Below, one piece after another: positions 28,016 through 36,603 of a DNA stretch of 64,000 bases. A program made the translations under genes and the position numbers. Numbering within the stretch: the first letter of the stretch is position 1; each line of letters starts with the position of its first letter. The notes beneath the pieces were generated by a model. The model made no database searches, had not been told where the DNA came from, and saw nothing but the letters and a program-made list of their open reading frames with translations. Source of the DNA: Methanospirillum hungatei (GTDB lineage: Archaea > Halobacteriota > Methanomicrobia > Methanomicrobiales > Methanospirillaceae); assembly GCF_019263745.1 (NCBI RefSeq), contig NZ_CP077107.1, positions 2,914,001 to 2,978,000 of the forward strand, written 5' to 3'.

Positions 28016-28609
28016 ATGCAGCTCCAAAAGCAGGGTATCCGGGTATTAGGGATCTCCGAGTCTTTTGCACACCATGACTGGTCGGTTCTCTGCGGAGTTG
28101 TTATGCGTCGGGACCTGCATATTGACGGCTTCTGCTTTGGAAAAGTCCGGGTGGGGGGGATGGATGCAACGGCAGAGATAATCCGGATGATAACGTCTCT
28201 TGGCCGTCAGGATGTGAATGCAATCCTTTTGAATGGGTGTGTCATCGCATGGTATAATGTGATTAATCCGGTGGAGATTATGGAAAAAACCGGGTTTCCT
28301 GTGATTTGTGTCTCATATAAGGATTCAAATGGCCTATCAGGCCATATCAGACATCATTTTCCTGGAGATGAGGAACGGATAAAAGCATACAAAGACCTTG
28401 GAGAGAGAATGGTTGTCCCCCTTAAAACAGGTTTGTTTTTGTATGCCAGGGGATATGGTTGTTCGGATAATGAAGTCATAAAGTTATGCAGAATATTTAC
28501 CCTTCATGGAAAAATTCCTGAACCTGTCAGGGTTGCCAGACTGTGTGCCCGAACCATCATGCATAATACCAATGCTGGGAAAATAATCGATAATCCTTCA
28601 TCTGGCTAA
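28016..28609 (+). CDS. DUF99 (UPF0215) protein
   Basis: A 197-residue archaeal conserved protein. GIRVLGISESF at the start, VRVGGMDATAEI, ILLNGCVIAWYNVI and the Cys-containing C-terminal helix are family marks. The fold is related to endonuclease V, but a nuclease role has not been shown to my knowledge. Its 3' end overlaps the end of the convergent pilin-like gene by 53 bp. Confidence 0.88.
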   Translation: MQLQKQGIRVLGISESFAHHDWSVLCGVVMRRDLHIDGFCFGKVRVGGMDATAEIIRMITSLGRQDVNAILLNGCVIAWYNVINPVEIMEKTGFPVICVSYKDSNGLSGHIRHHFPGDEERIKAYKDLGERMVVPLKTGLFLYARGYGCSDNEVIKLCRIFTLHGKIPEPVRVARLCARTIMHNTNAGKIIDNPSSG

Positions 28610-29285
28610 ATATAAACTCTTCCTCGTATTTTTCCATATATTCTGAATCAAGGAGGTTTCCTGGAGCCAAAGGAGAATGGCATCCGATTAATTTTCGATA
28701 TATCCGAAGTTCAACATTATCTCCTGGGTGAATAAAACCATTTTTCAGATCGATCACTATGGTCTCCTTCGGAGCGAAAAACTGCCCCCTGCACCCTGAA
28801 CCTCCAATGGTTTTCACACCATAATGTTTAGTTGGAATAAAATCATTTCCATCAAGCGTAGATATAAAGGCAAGAAGATATTCATCATTCACTTTTATTC
28901 TTGCCATCAGGTGACTGTTGTTGATTTCTTCATGGGAAAACGATCTGATTACCACCTGGCTTTCAAGCTTCTCACCATTATGATTCACCCCAACAATCTG
29001 AATGATAGCTGGCGCCAGGCAATTGTGAAAGGGAAGTTGTATAAATCCCAAGAAATATGCCAATATGAGAGCACCAATGATAATTGTTATCATTACCATT
29101 AGAATGATAGAATGAGTACTTGAATCCGCAACATCAAACCCCATAATGTGCCACATTGGTTCAATGAGAATGGATATGAAAATTATGAATTGGTTCTTTG
29201 ATGACTGACTACTCGTATGCGACGAGTGTGTTTGTGAATACATGATGTCTGATGAAGATGACTTCATGTCGATGTATGAATGCAA
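28557..29285 (-). CDS. Pilin-like membrane-anchored protein
   Basis: A 242-residue protein with one hydrophobic helix at about residues 59-82 (SIILMVMITIIIGALILAYFLG), which resembles the helix of archaeal type IV pilin-like proteins (LMVTIIIA-type). The following beta-rich domain (about 90-210) would face outwards. The polar leader of about 55 residues is longer than usual and the peptidase site is not obvious. Function is inferred only from this layout. The 3' end overlaps the DUF99 gene by 53 bp in convergent orientation. Confidence 0.5.
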   Translation of the reverse strand: MHSYIDMKSSSSDIMYSQTHSSHTSSQSSKNQFIIFISILIEPMWHIMGFDVADSSTHSIILMVMITIIIGALILAYFLGFIQLPFHNCLAPAIIQIVGVNHNGEKLESQVVIRSFSHEEINNSHLMARIKVNDEYLLAFISTLDGNDFIPTKHYGVKTIGGSGCRGQFFAPKETIVIDLKNGFIHPGDNVELRIYRKLIGCHSPLAPGNLLDSEYMEKYEEEFIFSQMKDYRLFSQHWYYA

Positions 29286-29401
29286 GACGTCAGAGTCTAC
29301 TTAAAGTTATACCGGTAATTATAGTGCAAGGTAAACCATTTGGGATAATTAGAACGAAATGCTGATTATTCCTCGACATGCACTCAAATAAAGGCAATAA
29401 T

Positions 29402-29950
29402 ATGAATCCAAAAAGGTTGTTTGTTGGGAACCTGACATATTCTGTTGATGAAAAGCAGTTATGGGGACTGTTTTCCAAATATGGTGAAGTTGTTGGTGTC
29501 AGGATAATTGAAGGGAAAGGATACGGATTTGTTGAGATGGAGAGTTATGAAGATGCACGAACGGCACGAAATGCCCTCAACGAAACGGAATTCATGGGAC
29601 GAAATCTTCTCATTGATGATGTAAGGCCTCCAAAAAGTAAGACCGGGTTTCAAAACAGGTCTGGTGGAAGATTCCAGGGTCAAAAACCAACATATGGAAA
29701 ATCAGCTAGTCCACGGGGAAAATCTGGGTCTGGAACACGAGGTAAATCATCCCAGAGATCTGGTAAAAATGCACCAACCAGACAGAGGGAATCTGATTAT
29801 TCAGAGCGAACTTTACGAAGTGCTCCTCGGCCAGATAAAAAGGATACTGCTCCTGCCGGGAAAAACAGACCGAGTAAAACTCCCCCTCGCGATGATAAAC
29901 CTGCTCAGAAAAAAACAAAGACACGGTTCTGGCCGGGTGGATCCAGATAA
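29402..29950 (+). CDS. RRM RNA-binding protein with basic tail (first copy)
   Basis: A 182-residue RNA-binding protein. Residues about 4-75 are one RRM with RNP2 LFVGNL and RNP1 KGYGFVEM, of the short bacterial/plant glycine-rich type. The remaining ~100 residues are disordered and strongly basic (many Gly-Lys-Ser, Arg-Pro and Lys-Lys), suited to non-specific RNA binding. RRM proteins are uncommon in archaea. I chose the second ATG; the one at 29378 would add eight residues before the normal RRM start. The role may be that of an RNA chaperone. Confidence 0.85.
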   Translation: MNPKRLFVGNLTYSVDEKQLWGLFSKYGEVVGVRIIEGKGYGFVEMESYEDARTARNALNETEFMGRNLLIDDVRPPKSKTGFQNRSGGRFQGQKPTYGKSASPRGKSGSGTRGKSSQRSGKNAPTRQRESDYSERTLRSAPRPDKKDTAPAGKNRPSKTPPRDDKPAQKKTKTRFWPGGSR

Positions 29951-29988
29951 TTCTTCTAATTTTCAGATTCTGATATTTTTTTATGATA

Positions 29989-30816
29989 TTAGTGGTGTTC
30001 TGGAAACTTTTCTGACGAGGGAATTGTTGGGTTTTCCACATATCTGATTACCAATCTGATAACTTCAGAATTTTTTGGCAGGAGAATGTGACAATACTGA
30101 TAGGGCTCATCCAACATTGTTTCTGGATTACACGGGATGAGATCAAACTCTGTCCCTGGAAGATATGAATCATAATGGGGAATGACACCATCTCCGAGCC
30201 AGGTTTTTCTCCAGGTCTCATCATGACCCAGTACCCAGGTTCTTCCTTCAAAACTTGGGAAAAAAGCCGGATCTCCTGTCCGGTTTGCTGAAAGAATATT
30301 CCTATATCTGATATCCGGACGGATACCTGCTTTTCTGAGCTGAAATGTCTCCCTACTTTTTATTCGAAGGCCCTGGACATTGACATCCTTTTCAGGTTCA
30401 TATTTTTTCGGGACAAATTCCCCTGACAGGATTTGGATAACATGAGGGCCATACTTTGGATCATTAAAGATCTCTGCCATTGAAGAGCCCTGGTTTGGAA
30501 CACCTATCTCTATGAGCTGCCTGACATTTTCTTCTCTTTTTCCTCCATCGATTACCTCGACATAATATCTGGTAACATACCCACCCATTGAATGGCAGAT
30601 AATATCAACCGGTCCGGTATATCCGGTCACTTTCCGTTTCTCATGAAGGAAGGATTTGAGTTGGTGGGCAATTTGTGAGATTGTCGATTCATGTAGATCA
30701 GAGTAATCAAAGAGCCAGATCTTTTCAGTGGGGATATTCACCCGTTCAATAAGTCTTCTCCAGATACCCGGATGACTCTTCCACCCATGAACCAAAACTA
30801 AAGGAATTGAATCCAT
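29989..30816 (-). CDS. Alpha/beta hydrolase, lipase-like
   Basis: A 275-residue alpha/beta hydrolase. PLVLVHGWKSHPG is the oxyanion-loop segment and CHSMGGYVTR gives the nucleophile elbow G-x-S-x-G-like pattern with Ser in HSMGG; D/H partners are likely in DGVIPHYDS and YQYCHIL. It looks like a small triacylglycerol-lipase or palmitoyl-thioesterase relative without a signal peptide. It follows the DUF2115 gene by two bases, so the two are co-transcribed. Confidence 0.82.
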   Translation of the reverse strand: MDSIPLVLVHGWKSHPGIWRRLIERVNIPTEKIWLFDYSDLHESTISQIAHQLKSFLHEKRKVTGYTGPVDIICHSMGGYVTRYYVEVIDGGKREENVRQLIEIGVPNQGSSMAEIFNDPKYGPHVIQILSGEFVPKKYEPEKDVNVQGLRIKSRETFQLRKAGIRPDIRYRNILSANRTGDPAFFPSFEGRTWVLGHDETWRKTWLGDGVIPHYDSYLPGTEFDLIPCNPETMLDEPYQYCHILLPKNSEVIRLVIRYVENPTIPSSEKFPEHH

Positions 30817-30818
30817 GA

Positions 30819-31400
30819 TTAATCTGTCTGCCTGGCTGGACAGAAGTTACAGATGGAGAAGAATACATCCTTTTCCTTATCACGAATCGGACAATAGTAC
30901 TCTTCACCCTGTTTCTCCACAACCTGACCTCCGGGAAATGGCATCCCGACCGGGTGACCAGGAAGATCTTCGACAAACATGGTATATGCTGCAATCAGAT
31001 AGTAAAAAAGCCGGTGCTTCGGGCTCCAGATCTCAGGGTTTTTCCATGTATCCTCATCCCATGCCATACACCCGTCAGGTATCATCTGGCAGTAGGAGAG
31101 AAAGAGTTCTGGGTCACGTAATGGGTCAGAACACTTCAGAAAGATCCCACTTCTATACCTGGAGAGGAGCAGATGGTGAGCCCCGAATATCTGGTCCCTG
31201 AAATAGGATCTGATTTTATGCCGGTAATTTGCTGGAAGTCGTTCTATCTCAAGATTTAATCTCCCTCCGATCACCTGTAGTTCTAATACAGAGTATTTCA
31301 GAATTTCTTCAGCAACAATGGTGCCAAGATCCCCTTTATGAGCCGCACCAGCCATTCGTGCTACAATTGATTCGATTTTTGATTGCTCTGGATCTGTCAT
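30819..31400 (-). CDS. DUF2115 (UPF0305) protein
   Basis: A 193-residue conserved protein seen mainly in methanogens. Family marks include ARMAGAAHKGDLG, the central YRSGIFLK and the C-terminal cysteine group YCPIRDKEKDVFFSICNFCP, which may bind a metal or cluster. Function unknown. I chose the ATG at 31400; a GTG at 31427 would add nine residues. The lipase-like gene follows two bases later. Confidence 0.82.
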   Translation of the reverse strand: MTDPEQSKIESIVARMAGAAHKGDLGTIVAEEILKYSVLELQVIGGRLNLEIERLPANYRHKIRSYFRDQIFGAHHLLLSRYRSGIFLKCSDPLRDPELFLSYCQMIPDGCMAWDEDTWKNPEIWSPKHRLFYYLIAAYTMFVEDLPGHPVGMPFPGGQVVEKQGEEYYCPIRDKEKDVFFSICNFCPARQTD

Positions 31401-31543
31401 CCCACAGCAGACCCGTTCGGTTATCACTTGTTATACATGAAACCGGAGATACAATATAGTTTCATGCAATGTACCCAATAGGAAGCAGAGACTGAAGGTC
31501 CATGTGTCCACTACTATTACCTTTCCAAGACGACATATAAGAG

Positions 31544-32578
31544 ATGGAACCTTCGAATATTTCCGCTTTATTTATCCTCATTAGTGGCATTATCGGCATT
31601 ATATTTATAATGGCAGTCGGAAATCTGCTTAGATCACGGGCAAAACGGACCGAAAGTGTCATCGATGATATCATCCTTTCATCTATCGGAAAACCCCTGA
31701 TCCTCTTCCTCGTCATCATCACTATCTATTCCTCTCTAGCAATAAGCACCCTCATTCCCGCTGAATACGCCTGGATCCTGGATAATAGGTACCTGATGGT
31801 CTGCATTACCATCCTTGCGACCTGGATCTTCTGGTCATTTGTGAAAAATGTAGCACACCAGTATGAAGAACATATACTCCAGTCTGCATCAAATGAAGCA
31901 GGAATCAGGTTCTATCACTTCTTCAGATCAACATTCAGTTATATTGTCTGGATTATTGCAGGACTCATTATTCTTAAAATACTCAATGTTGACATTACCC
32001 CCCTTCTTGCTGCCGGAGGTATTGTCGGAATAGCAGCTGGTTTTGCAGGGAAGGATATCCTGGGCAATTTCTTTTCAGGTGCACTGCTTGCAGCGGATCA
32101 ACCCTTCCTTATCGGTGATCGGATACAGGTGCAGGAATTCATCGGTGACGTGATCACTATCGGGCCCAGAAGTACGAGAATTAAAACCCTTGACAGTCAA
32201 CTCGTCACTATTCCGAATTCAATCCTCACCAATGATGTGGTAATCAATTACGCAGAACCAAATCAGGAGATCAAAGTCCGGATAAATCTTGGGGTAGCCT
32301 ACGGCAGTGATATTGTAAAAGTCAAGGCCCTTCTTTTAAAGATTGCAGGTGAGATCATTGATACCGGCCTCTGTCTTCATGAGCCGGAACCATCAGTATA
32401 TTTCCTTGATTTCGCAGAATCCAGTCTGAACCTGCAGATGATTATCTGGACAGATAAGTATACCATGACTTACGAGATCCGTGATTTCATAAACTGTCGC
32501 ATTCTGAAGGTATTTAAAAACGAGGGTATTGAGATACCATTTCCCCAGGTGGATGTGCACCTGAAAAAGGAAGGATAA
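31544..32578 (+). CDS. MscS-type mechanosensitive channel
   Basis: A 344-residue membrane channel. There are helices at about residues 8-26, 45-65, 75-97 and 118-140, and a pore helix TM3 with AAGGIVGIAAGFAGKDILGNFFSG (about 156-179), followed by the beta-domain FLIGDRIQVQEFIGDV and the alpha/beta C-terminal domain ending in PFPQVDVHL. It should release solutes on osmotic downshock. It stands alone; the next gene follows at about 50 bp. Confidence 0.93.
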   Translation: MEPSNISALFILISGIIGIIFIMAVGNLLRSRAKRTESVIDDIILSSIGKPLILFLVIITIYSSLAISTLIPAEYAWILDNRYLMVCITILATWIFWSFVKNVAHQYEEHILQSASNEAGIRFYHFFRSTFSYIVWIIAGLIILKILNVDITPLLAAGGIVGIAAGFAGKDILGNFFSGALLAADQPFLIGDRIQVQEFIGDVITIGPRSTRIKTLDSQLVTIPNSILTNDVVINYAEPNQEIKVRINLGVAYGSDIVKVKALLLKIAGEIIDTGLCLHEPEPSVYFLDFAESSLNLQMIIWTDKYTMTYEIRDFINCRILKVFKNEGIEIPFPQVDVHLKKEG

Positions 32579-32630
32579 ATTACAGAATTCCCTATACATC
32601 CTTCATAAGGCCAGGGGGTACATATTGTTT

Positions 32631-32939
32631 ATGGAACTTTCCCCCATGGAACTTTTTCAGAAAGAGGCCCCTGAGGCTGCAGCAGCGTTCAATGGTCTTA
32701 TCCAGGCACTTATCGCATCAGAAGGATTAGACCAGAAAACAAAGCAGCTCATCTATATCGCTATGAAAACTGCAATGGGAGATGAACGGGCGGTCCGGGC
32801 TCACCTTCCGATGGCGAAGGGACTTGGGGCAACAAGAGAGGAGATACTTGATGCGGTCCTCCTGACCCTCACCGTCAGCGGTATATCTGGTGTATTAAAG
32901 GTTCTCCCCCTTATAGTTGAGATGTATGATAAACAATGA
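32631..32939 (+). CDS. Carboxymuconolactone decarboxylase-like protein without redox Cys
   Basis: A 102-residue helical protein of the AhpD/CMD fold. The helix LDQKTKQLIYIAMKTAMG is typical, and HLPMAKGLGATREEI follows. Peroxidase members have C-x2-C-x3-H here; this one has no Cys but keeps the His, so it should not be an AhpD-type reductase. A TTG at 32625 sits nearer to the GGGGG ribosome site and would add two residues. The stop overlaps the nreA start (ATGA), showing translational coupling. Confidence 0.82.
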   Translation: MELSPMELFQKEAPEAAAAFNGLIQALIASEGLDQKTKQLIYIAMKTAMGDERAVRAHLPMAKGLGATREEILDAVLLTLTVSGISGVLKVLPLIVEMYDKQ

Positions 32940-34138
32940 GTATAGGAAAGGCTGAATATCTTCGGACCCTGACGGTCTCAACACTTCAGAGCAGGTCGGT
33001 ACCCATCGGTACTGAGCTGGATGGAAGTTCACCTCCATCCATCTTCATTGGAAGTGCCGGATACCCGAAAGTCTTTGCCGGACCCCTTATCACTCCCGAA
33101 CATGGAGATACAGGAGTATATGACACGCCTGAGTCATGGATCCCTGCAAAGAAGTCACAGGAGGAGATTATAGGATACCGGCTCGGTCTGGTGCGTGGAA
33201 AACGCCTTGTTGAGACCACCGATATACACAGCAGATTTGTCAGCCAGCTGCAGGAGATTGTGCTGTCAGACACATCGGTTGAGAGTGAGGCCGCATTTCT
33301 TGAGGTTCCTACTGGTTTTTCATTCAGTGAGGAGCATGCACCTTTTGGACCAAGTGCATCAATTGATAAACTCTCATGTGAACCGGTGAGATGGAATCAC
33401 CATCTTGAACTGGCCTTTGATGACACCGATCTGCTGGCAAGGGATGCAGTCATAAATCTCCATAAAGAGAAGGTTCCTTTTTCTTCTATTCAAAAGGCAT
33501 TTTCCGCAGGAACTATGGGGAACGGGAAAAAAAGGCATCTAGTACCTACCCGGTGGTCAATCACTGCGGTTGATAGTACGTTAGCAAATCATCTTTTTCA
33601 CCAGGTAAAAAAGTTTAGTCTGATGGATTCCTGGCGGGTTCATGAATTTAGCAGTCTGCATAATCGTTATGCTGTAATATTAACCCCCACCGGATGGCAG
33701 TACGAGTGGACAGAAGCATTTATCAGGGTACTCGGTGATGAAGAACTTATTTTTTCAGATAGTGAGATAAAAAGCCCGAAAACGGAATACTCAACCGTCG
33801 GTGGGTGTTATTACACATGTAAAATGGCAATTCTTGAAGCCCTTCTCCGTGAACAAAAGCAAGCTGGTGCTATTGTTCTCCGAGAAGCAACCGAAGGATA
33901 TGTGCCACTCGGGGTATTTAATGTCCGCGAGAATGTCAGAAATGCCATGCTGACCAAAGGGCTGGAGTTTGAAACATTTAAGGATGCATTCTCATATGCA
34001 TCCGGAAAAATGACCCTGAAACCAGAACAATTTATTACCTCAGGAAAATTGCTCAGGTCACTTATGAAAGAACAACAAACACGATTGTCTGATTTTTTCT
34101 CATCACAAAAACCTGATGTTGATGAGGCCGAAATATAA
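32936..34138 (+). CDS. nreA: NreA-type archaeal DNA repair protein with PIP box
   Basis: A 400-residue archaeal protein of the Nre family (DUF650/DUF651). The N-terminal SPPSIFIGSAGYPKVFAGPL and central segments with GSHHL-like NHHLELAFDDTD are family marks. The C-terminal QTRLSDFF (381-388) is a near-perfect PCNA-interacting motif Qxx[L]xxFF. In haloarchaea NreA takes part with PCNA in repair of alkylation and mitomycin damage. The start overlaps the upstream CMD-like stop by four bases. The zinc-binding N-terminus of NreB-type paralogues is absent. Confidence 0.9.
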   Translation: MSIGKAEYLRTLTVSTLQSRSVPIGTELDGSSPPSIFIGSAGYPKVFAGPLITPEHGDTGVYDTPESWIPAKKSQEEIIGYRLGLVRGKRLVETTDIHSRFVSQLQEIVLSDTSVESEAAFLEVPTGFSFSEEHAPFGPSASIDKLSCEPVRWNHHLELAFDDTDLLARDAVINLHKEKVPFSSIQKAFSAGTMGNGKKRHLVPTRWSITAVDSTLANHLFHQVKKFSLMDSWRVHEFSSLHNRYAVILTPTGWQYEWTEAFIRVLGDEELIFSDSEIKSPKTEYSTVGGCYYTCKMAILEALLREQKQAGAIVLREATEGYVPLGVFNVRENVRNAMLTKGLEFETFKDAFSYASGKMTLKPEQFITSGKLLRSLMKEQQTRLSDFFSSQKPDVDEAEI

Positions 34139-34310
34139 GTCAACAGAAGAGTGATGGTGGTTTTTGTGCCCTTTAGGATAATCGTGTGTATCGCTACCCT
34201 AACTTCTCATGGATTTATTTATGCATGCCCTGATGATATGGATAATGATGAATAAAAATAGGAGAAATGTCCCCTAATCCATGCAATTAGTATGGAAATT
34301 TTAAAAAAGT

Positions 34311-34646
34311 TTAGTATCTTCTGCGGTTACCGCCAAAGCCACCGCTTCCGCTACCGCCGCCATAGCCACGGTTTCCACCAAAGGAACTATTGCCACCGAA
34401 TTCACGGCGTGGCTGCATGGGACGGGCTTCGTCAATCCGCAGGGTTCTTCCACCAAATTCGGTCTGGTTTAGGGAATCCATTGCGTTTTGTGCCTCTTCG
34501 GAGGTGCTCATTTCTACAAATCCAAATCCTTTCTGCTCAATAAGCTTGACATTGTCAACTGTCCCAAAAGGAGCAAAAAGTTCTCTGATCTGGGTCTCAT
34601 TTGTAGAGTAGGGGAGGTTCCCAACGTATAATCTCTTTCCTTCCAT
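34311..34646 (-). CDS. RRM RNA-binding protein with Gly-rich tail (second copy)
   Basis: A 111-residue protein: one RRM (about 3-75) with RNP2 LYVGNL and RNP1 KGFGFVEM, then a Gly/Asn/Arg-rich tail (FGGN and GYGG repeats). The build is that of cyanobacterial and plant cold-inducible glycine-rich proteins and suggests acquisition from bacteria. The ATG at 34646 follows GTGAT by six bases; a TTG at 34652 is less likely. Its leader (34653-34800) can form two exclusive hairpins, which suggests RNA-level control. Confidence 0.9.
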   Translation of the reverse strand: MEGKRLYVGNLPYSTNETQIRELFAPFGTVDNVKLIEQKGFGFVEMSTSEEAQNAMDSLNQTEFGGRTLRIDEARPMQPRREFGGNSSFGGNRGYGGGSGSGGFGGNRRRY

Positions 34647-34667
34647 TATCAATCACTTATCTTTTGC

Positions 34668-34711
34668 ATCCGTGTAAATGGCAGTCACGGATCCTGGGAT
34701 CCTCCCTGCCA
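34668..34711 (-). promoter_or_regulatory. RRM gene leader with two mutually exclusive hairpins
   Basis: On the minus strand, hairpin A pairs ATCCGTG (34692-34686) with CACGGAT (34674-34668), 7 bp with an 11-base loop. Hairpin B pairs TGGCAG (34711-34706) with CTGCCA (34684-34679) and has an inner GGATCC/GGATCC. The B arm 34679-34684 lies in the loop of A, and the A arm 34686-34692 lies in the interior of B, so both cannot form. The start codon is 22 bases downstream of hairpin A. A temperature- or protein-responsive switch is inferred. Confidence 0.5.
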
Positions 34712-34872
34712 GAGACATAACCGAGAATAGCGTGACACAAAACACTTCAGACCGAAGGATGCTCAGGAACTATTTCAGAATTGCTCAAACGTCTGCTATA
34801 CAATAATAGACGCAAGAGTATTTGAATTATCACCATCATTTAAAAAATAAATGAGCATTATATAATCCTGTA

Positions 34873-35772
34873 TTAGATAATAACATCACATGCACCTGGT
34901 ATTGCATGATCATATTTTTCCTCGTAATAGGGATTCGTAATTACCAAGAGATGTAAATCCTGATCTGCAGTACTATTCATAACAGCACCTGGAGCAGCAA
35001 AAACAATATCTCCTGGATTAACCGGGTATTGAGTACATCCGACAGAGTAATTACCCGAACCTGATAAAATGGTTATGAGTTGATACCGATCATCAATATA
35101 ATGGTCTGGCATCTGGGAACCTTCAGACATCCAGACAGATCCAAGATCATATGATAGTTCAAGAGCGTCTTCTTCTGGATGTAATAACCGATAAAATCTA
35201 AATGTTTCATTGGATGTCTGATTTCCTATAATATGGGGAGAAATTGTCTCTTCTGTTCTGATCCGGACTGTTGTGTCATGATATCCTTCTTCTCCATCTT
35301 CATCTATAGAAGTAGCATTACTGTCCTGATTTGTCCAGTCAAGCAATGAAAAAAAGCGAAGTCTACCCTCATCTGCATTTTCATATCTGCGAAGTTTCAT
35401 TGGCGGAATATACACCGCGTCATTCGGCCCGGCCAGGATTTGTTCATCATCAGCGGTGATGTTGATTGTTCCTTCCAGTACATATATCACCTCTGGAACT
35501 GGGAGTATTGCATCAGGTGAGAGAACTGCACCAGGATCTGCATTATACAGTGTTAGAGACGTATTGGGAGAAAGAGTCATTCCTGACATGAGGTCTAGCC
35601 GGGAGAAAACATCGGTGACATTGAGCAGTTCATCGTGATGTACCCACTCGTAGTTATCTTCAGTCAGGACAATCCCTTCAGATTTTTCCCAAGAATTATC
35701 CGCGAATAAAACGCTACATGTTAACAGTGATAGAATAAAAGCAGTGGCAATAACCGGATATCTGAAATTCAT
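34873..35772 (-). CDS. Secreted bicupin protein
   Basis: A 299-residue exported protein. Residues 1-24 are a signal peptide ending near LFADN. Two cupin domains follow, at about residues 65-150 (EVIYVLEGTINITAD, PNDAVYIPP) and 205-295 (YQLITILSGSGNYSV, NPGDIVFAAPG). Neither has the usual HxH-E-H metal ligands, so a metal-independent ligand-binding role seems likelier than catalysis. It lies alone between the RRM and Yip1-type genes. Confidence 0.75.
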   Translation of the reverse strand: MNFRYPVIATAFILSLLTCSVLFADNSWEKSEGIVLTEDNYEWVHHDELLNVTDVFSRLDLMSGMTLSPNTSLTLYNADPGAVLSPDAILPVPEVIYVLEGTINITADDEQILAGPNDAVYIPPMKLRRYENADEGRLRFFSLLDWTNQDSNATSIDEDGEEGYHDTTVRIRTEETISPHIIGNQTSNETFRFYRLLHPEEDALELSYDLGSVWMSEGSQMPDHYIDDRYQLITILSGSGNYSVGCTQYPVNPGDIVFAAPGAVMNSTADQDLHLLVITNPYYEEKYDHAIPGACDVII

Positions 35773-35874
35773 ATACTCACGTTAGCACCACAAATATTAA
35801 GAGGGTTCTTGTATTGCCCTTATTCACTTCTAATCTCTATGTTAGATCTGGTTTTTTCTTACGCTTTTTTTAAC

Positions 35875-36540
35875 TTAAGTAAGCCAGTATATCGGATTGA
35901 GGAACATGGTGAAAGACTGAATTGTGATGATTATGATGAGAAAAAAACTTGCAAAAAGGAAAATTGGTACGATGACTGCCAGAACTGATCTGATCAATGA
36001 TAATCCTGCACACTCTTTTAAACCAACTACCATTATAATGCTGGACCAGACTATCCCAATAATTCCCATCACTGGAACCCAACCAAAGAGAAGTGTTGGT
36101 GTAGCGGCATACATCTGTACCTTCATTGTCTGACTAAAACCCTGTTCACCCCCTACCAGAAGAATAAATGGATGTATAAGAGCGCCTGCGATGAACACAA
36201 GATATATTCCTGCAAGAAACGTCCCTATTATTATAGCAACTCCAAATTCAGCAATGATTGGGCATATTTTTTCTGCAATATACGGACCATAATATGGGAC
36301 TATTTGTAACATCTCCCGAATTGCGTGGTCGTTGTCAAACATTCTGATCCACCCGGCAATTACTGAGAAAAATGCGAGCAGCACAATATATTGCCTGTAC
36401 GCATGAGGAAGGCCTGATTCACGAACATTTTGGAAGAATTTATTTGGGTGAAGGAGAACGCCGCGAATATCGTCAATCAGAATTTGAATCATAATTTGTA
36501 CTATACTATAATCAGGTATAGTTGTTCCCTGCTGGGTCAT
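35875..36540 (-). CDS. Yip1-domain membrane protein
   Basis: A 221-residue protein with about five membrane helices. The N-terminal LLHPNKFFQNVRESG, a first helix FFSVIAGW, and the helix run with KVQMYAATPTLLFGWVPVMGIIGIVW are hallmarks of prokaryotic Yip1 proteins. Function unknown. The upstream neighbour on the plus strand is the DUF4430 gene, across about 60 bp. Confidence 0.8.
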   Translation of the reverse strand: MTQQGTTIPDYSIVQIMIQILIDDIRGVLLHPNKFFQNVRESGLPHAYRQYIVLLAFFSVIAGWIRMFDNDHAIREMLQIVPYYGPYIAEKICPIIAEFGVAIIIGTFLAGIYLVFIAGALIHPFILLVGGEQGFSQTMKVQMYAATPTLLFGWVPVMGIIGIVWSSIIMVVGLKECAGLSLIRSVLAVIVPIFLFASFFLIIIITIQSFTMFLNPIYWLT

Positions 36541-36603
36541 CTTCTCATCTTATTAAATCCTACTCTTATGTACTGACACATCGTCAGATTCGAAGTGATT
36601 CAC

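Noticed and set aside
34154-34255. A 33-codon plus-strand frame after nreA with a hydrophobic start.
   Set aside because: No ribosome site and no similarity to known small membrane proteins; chance frame is likely.
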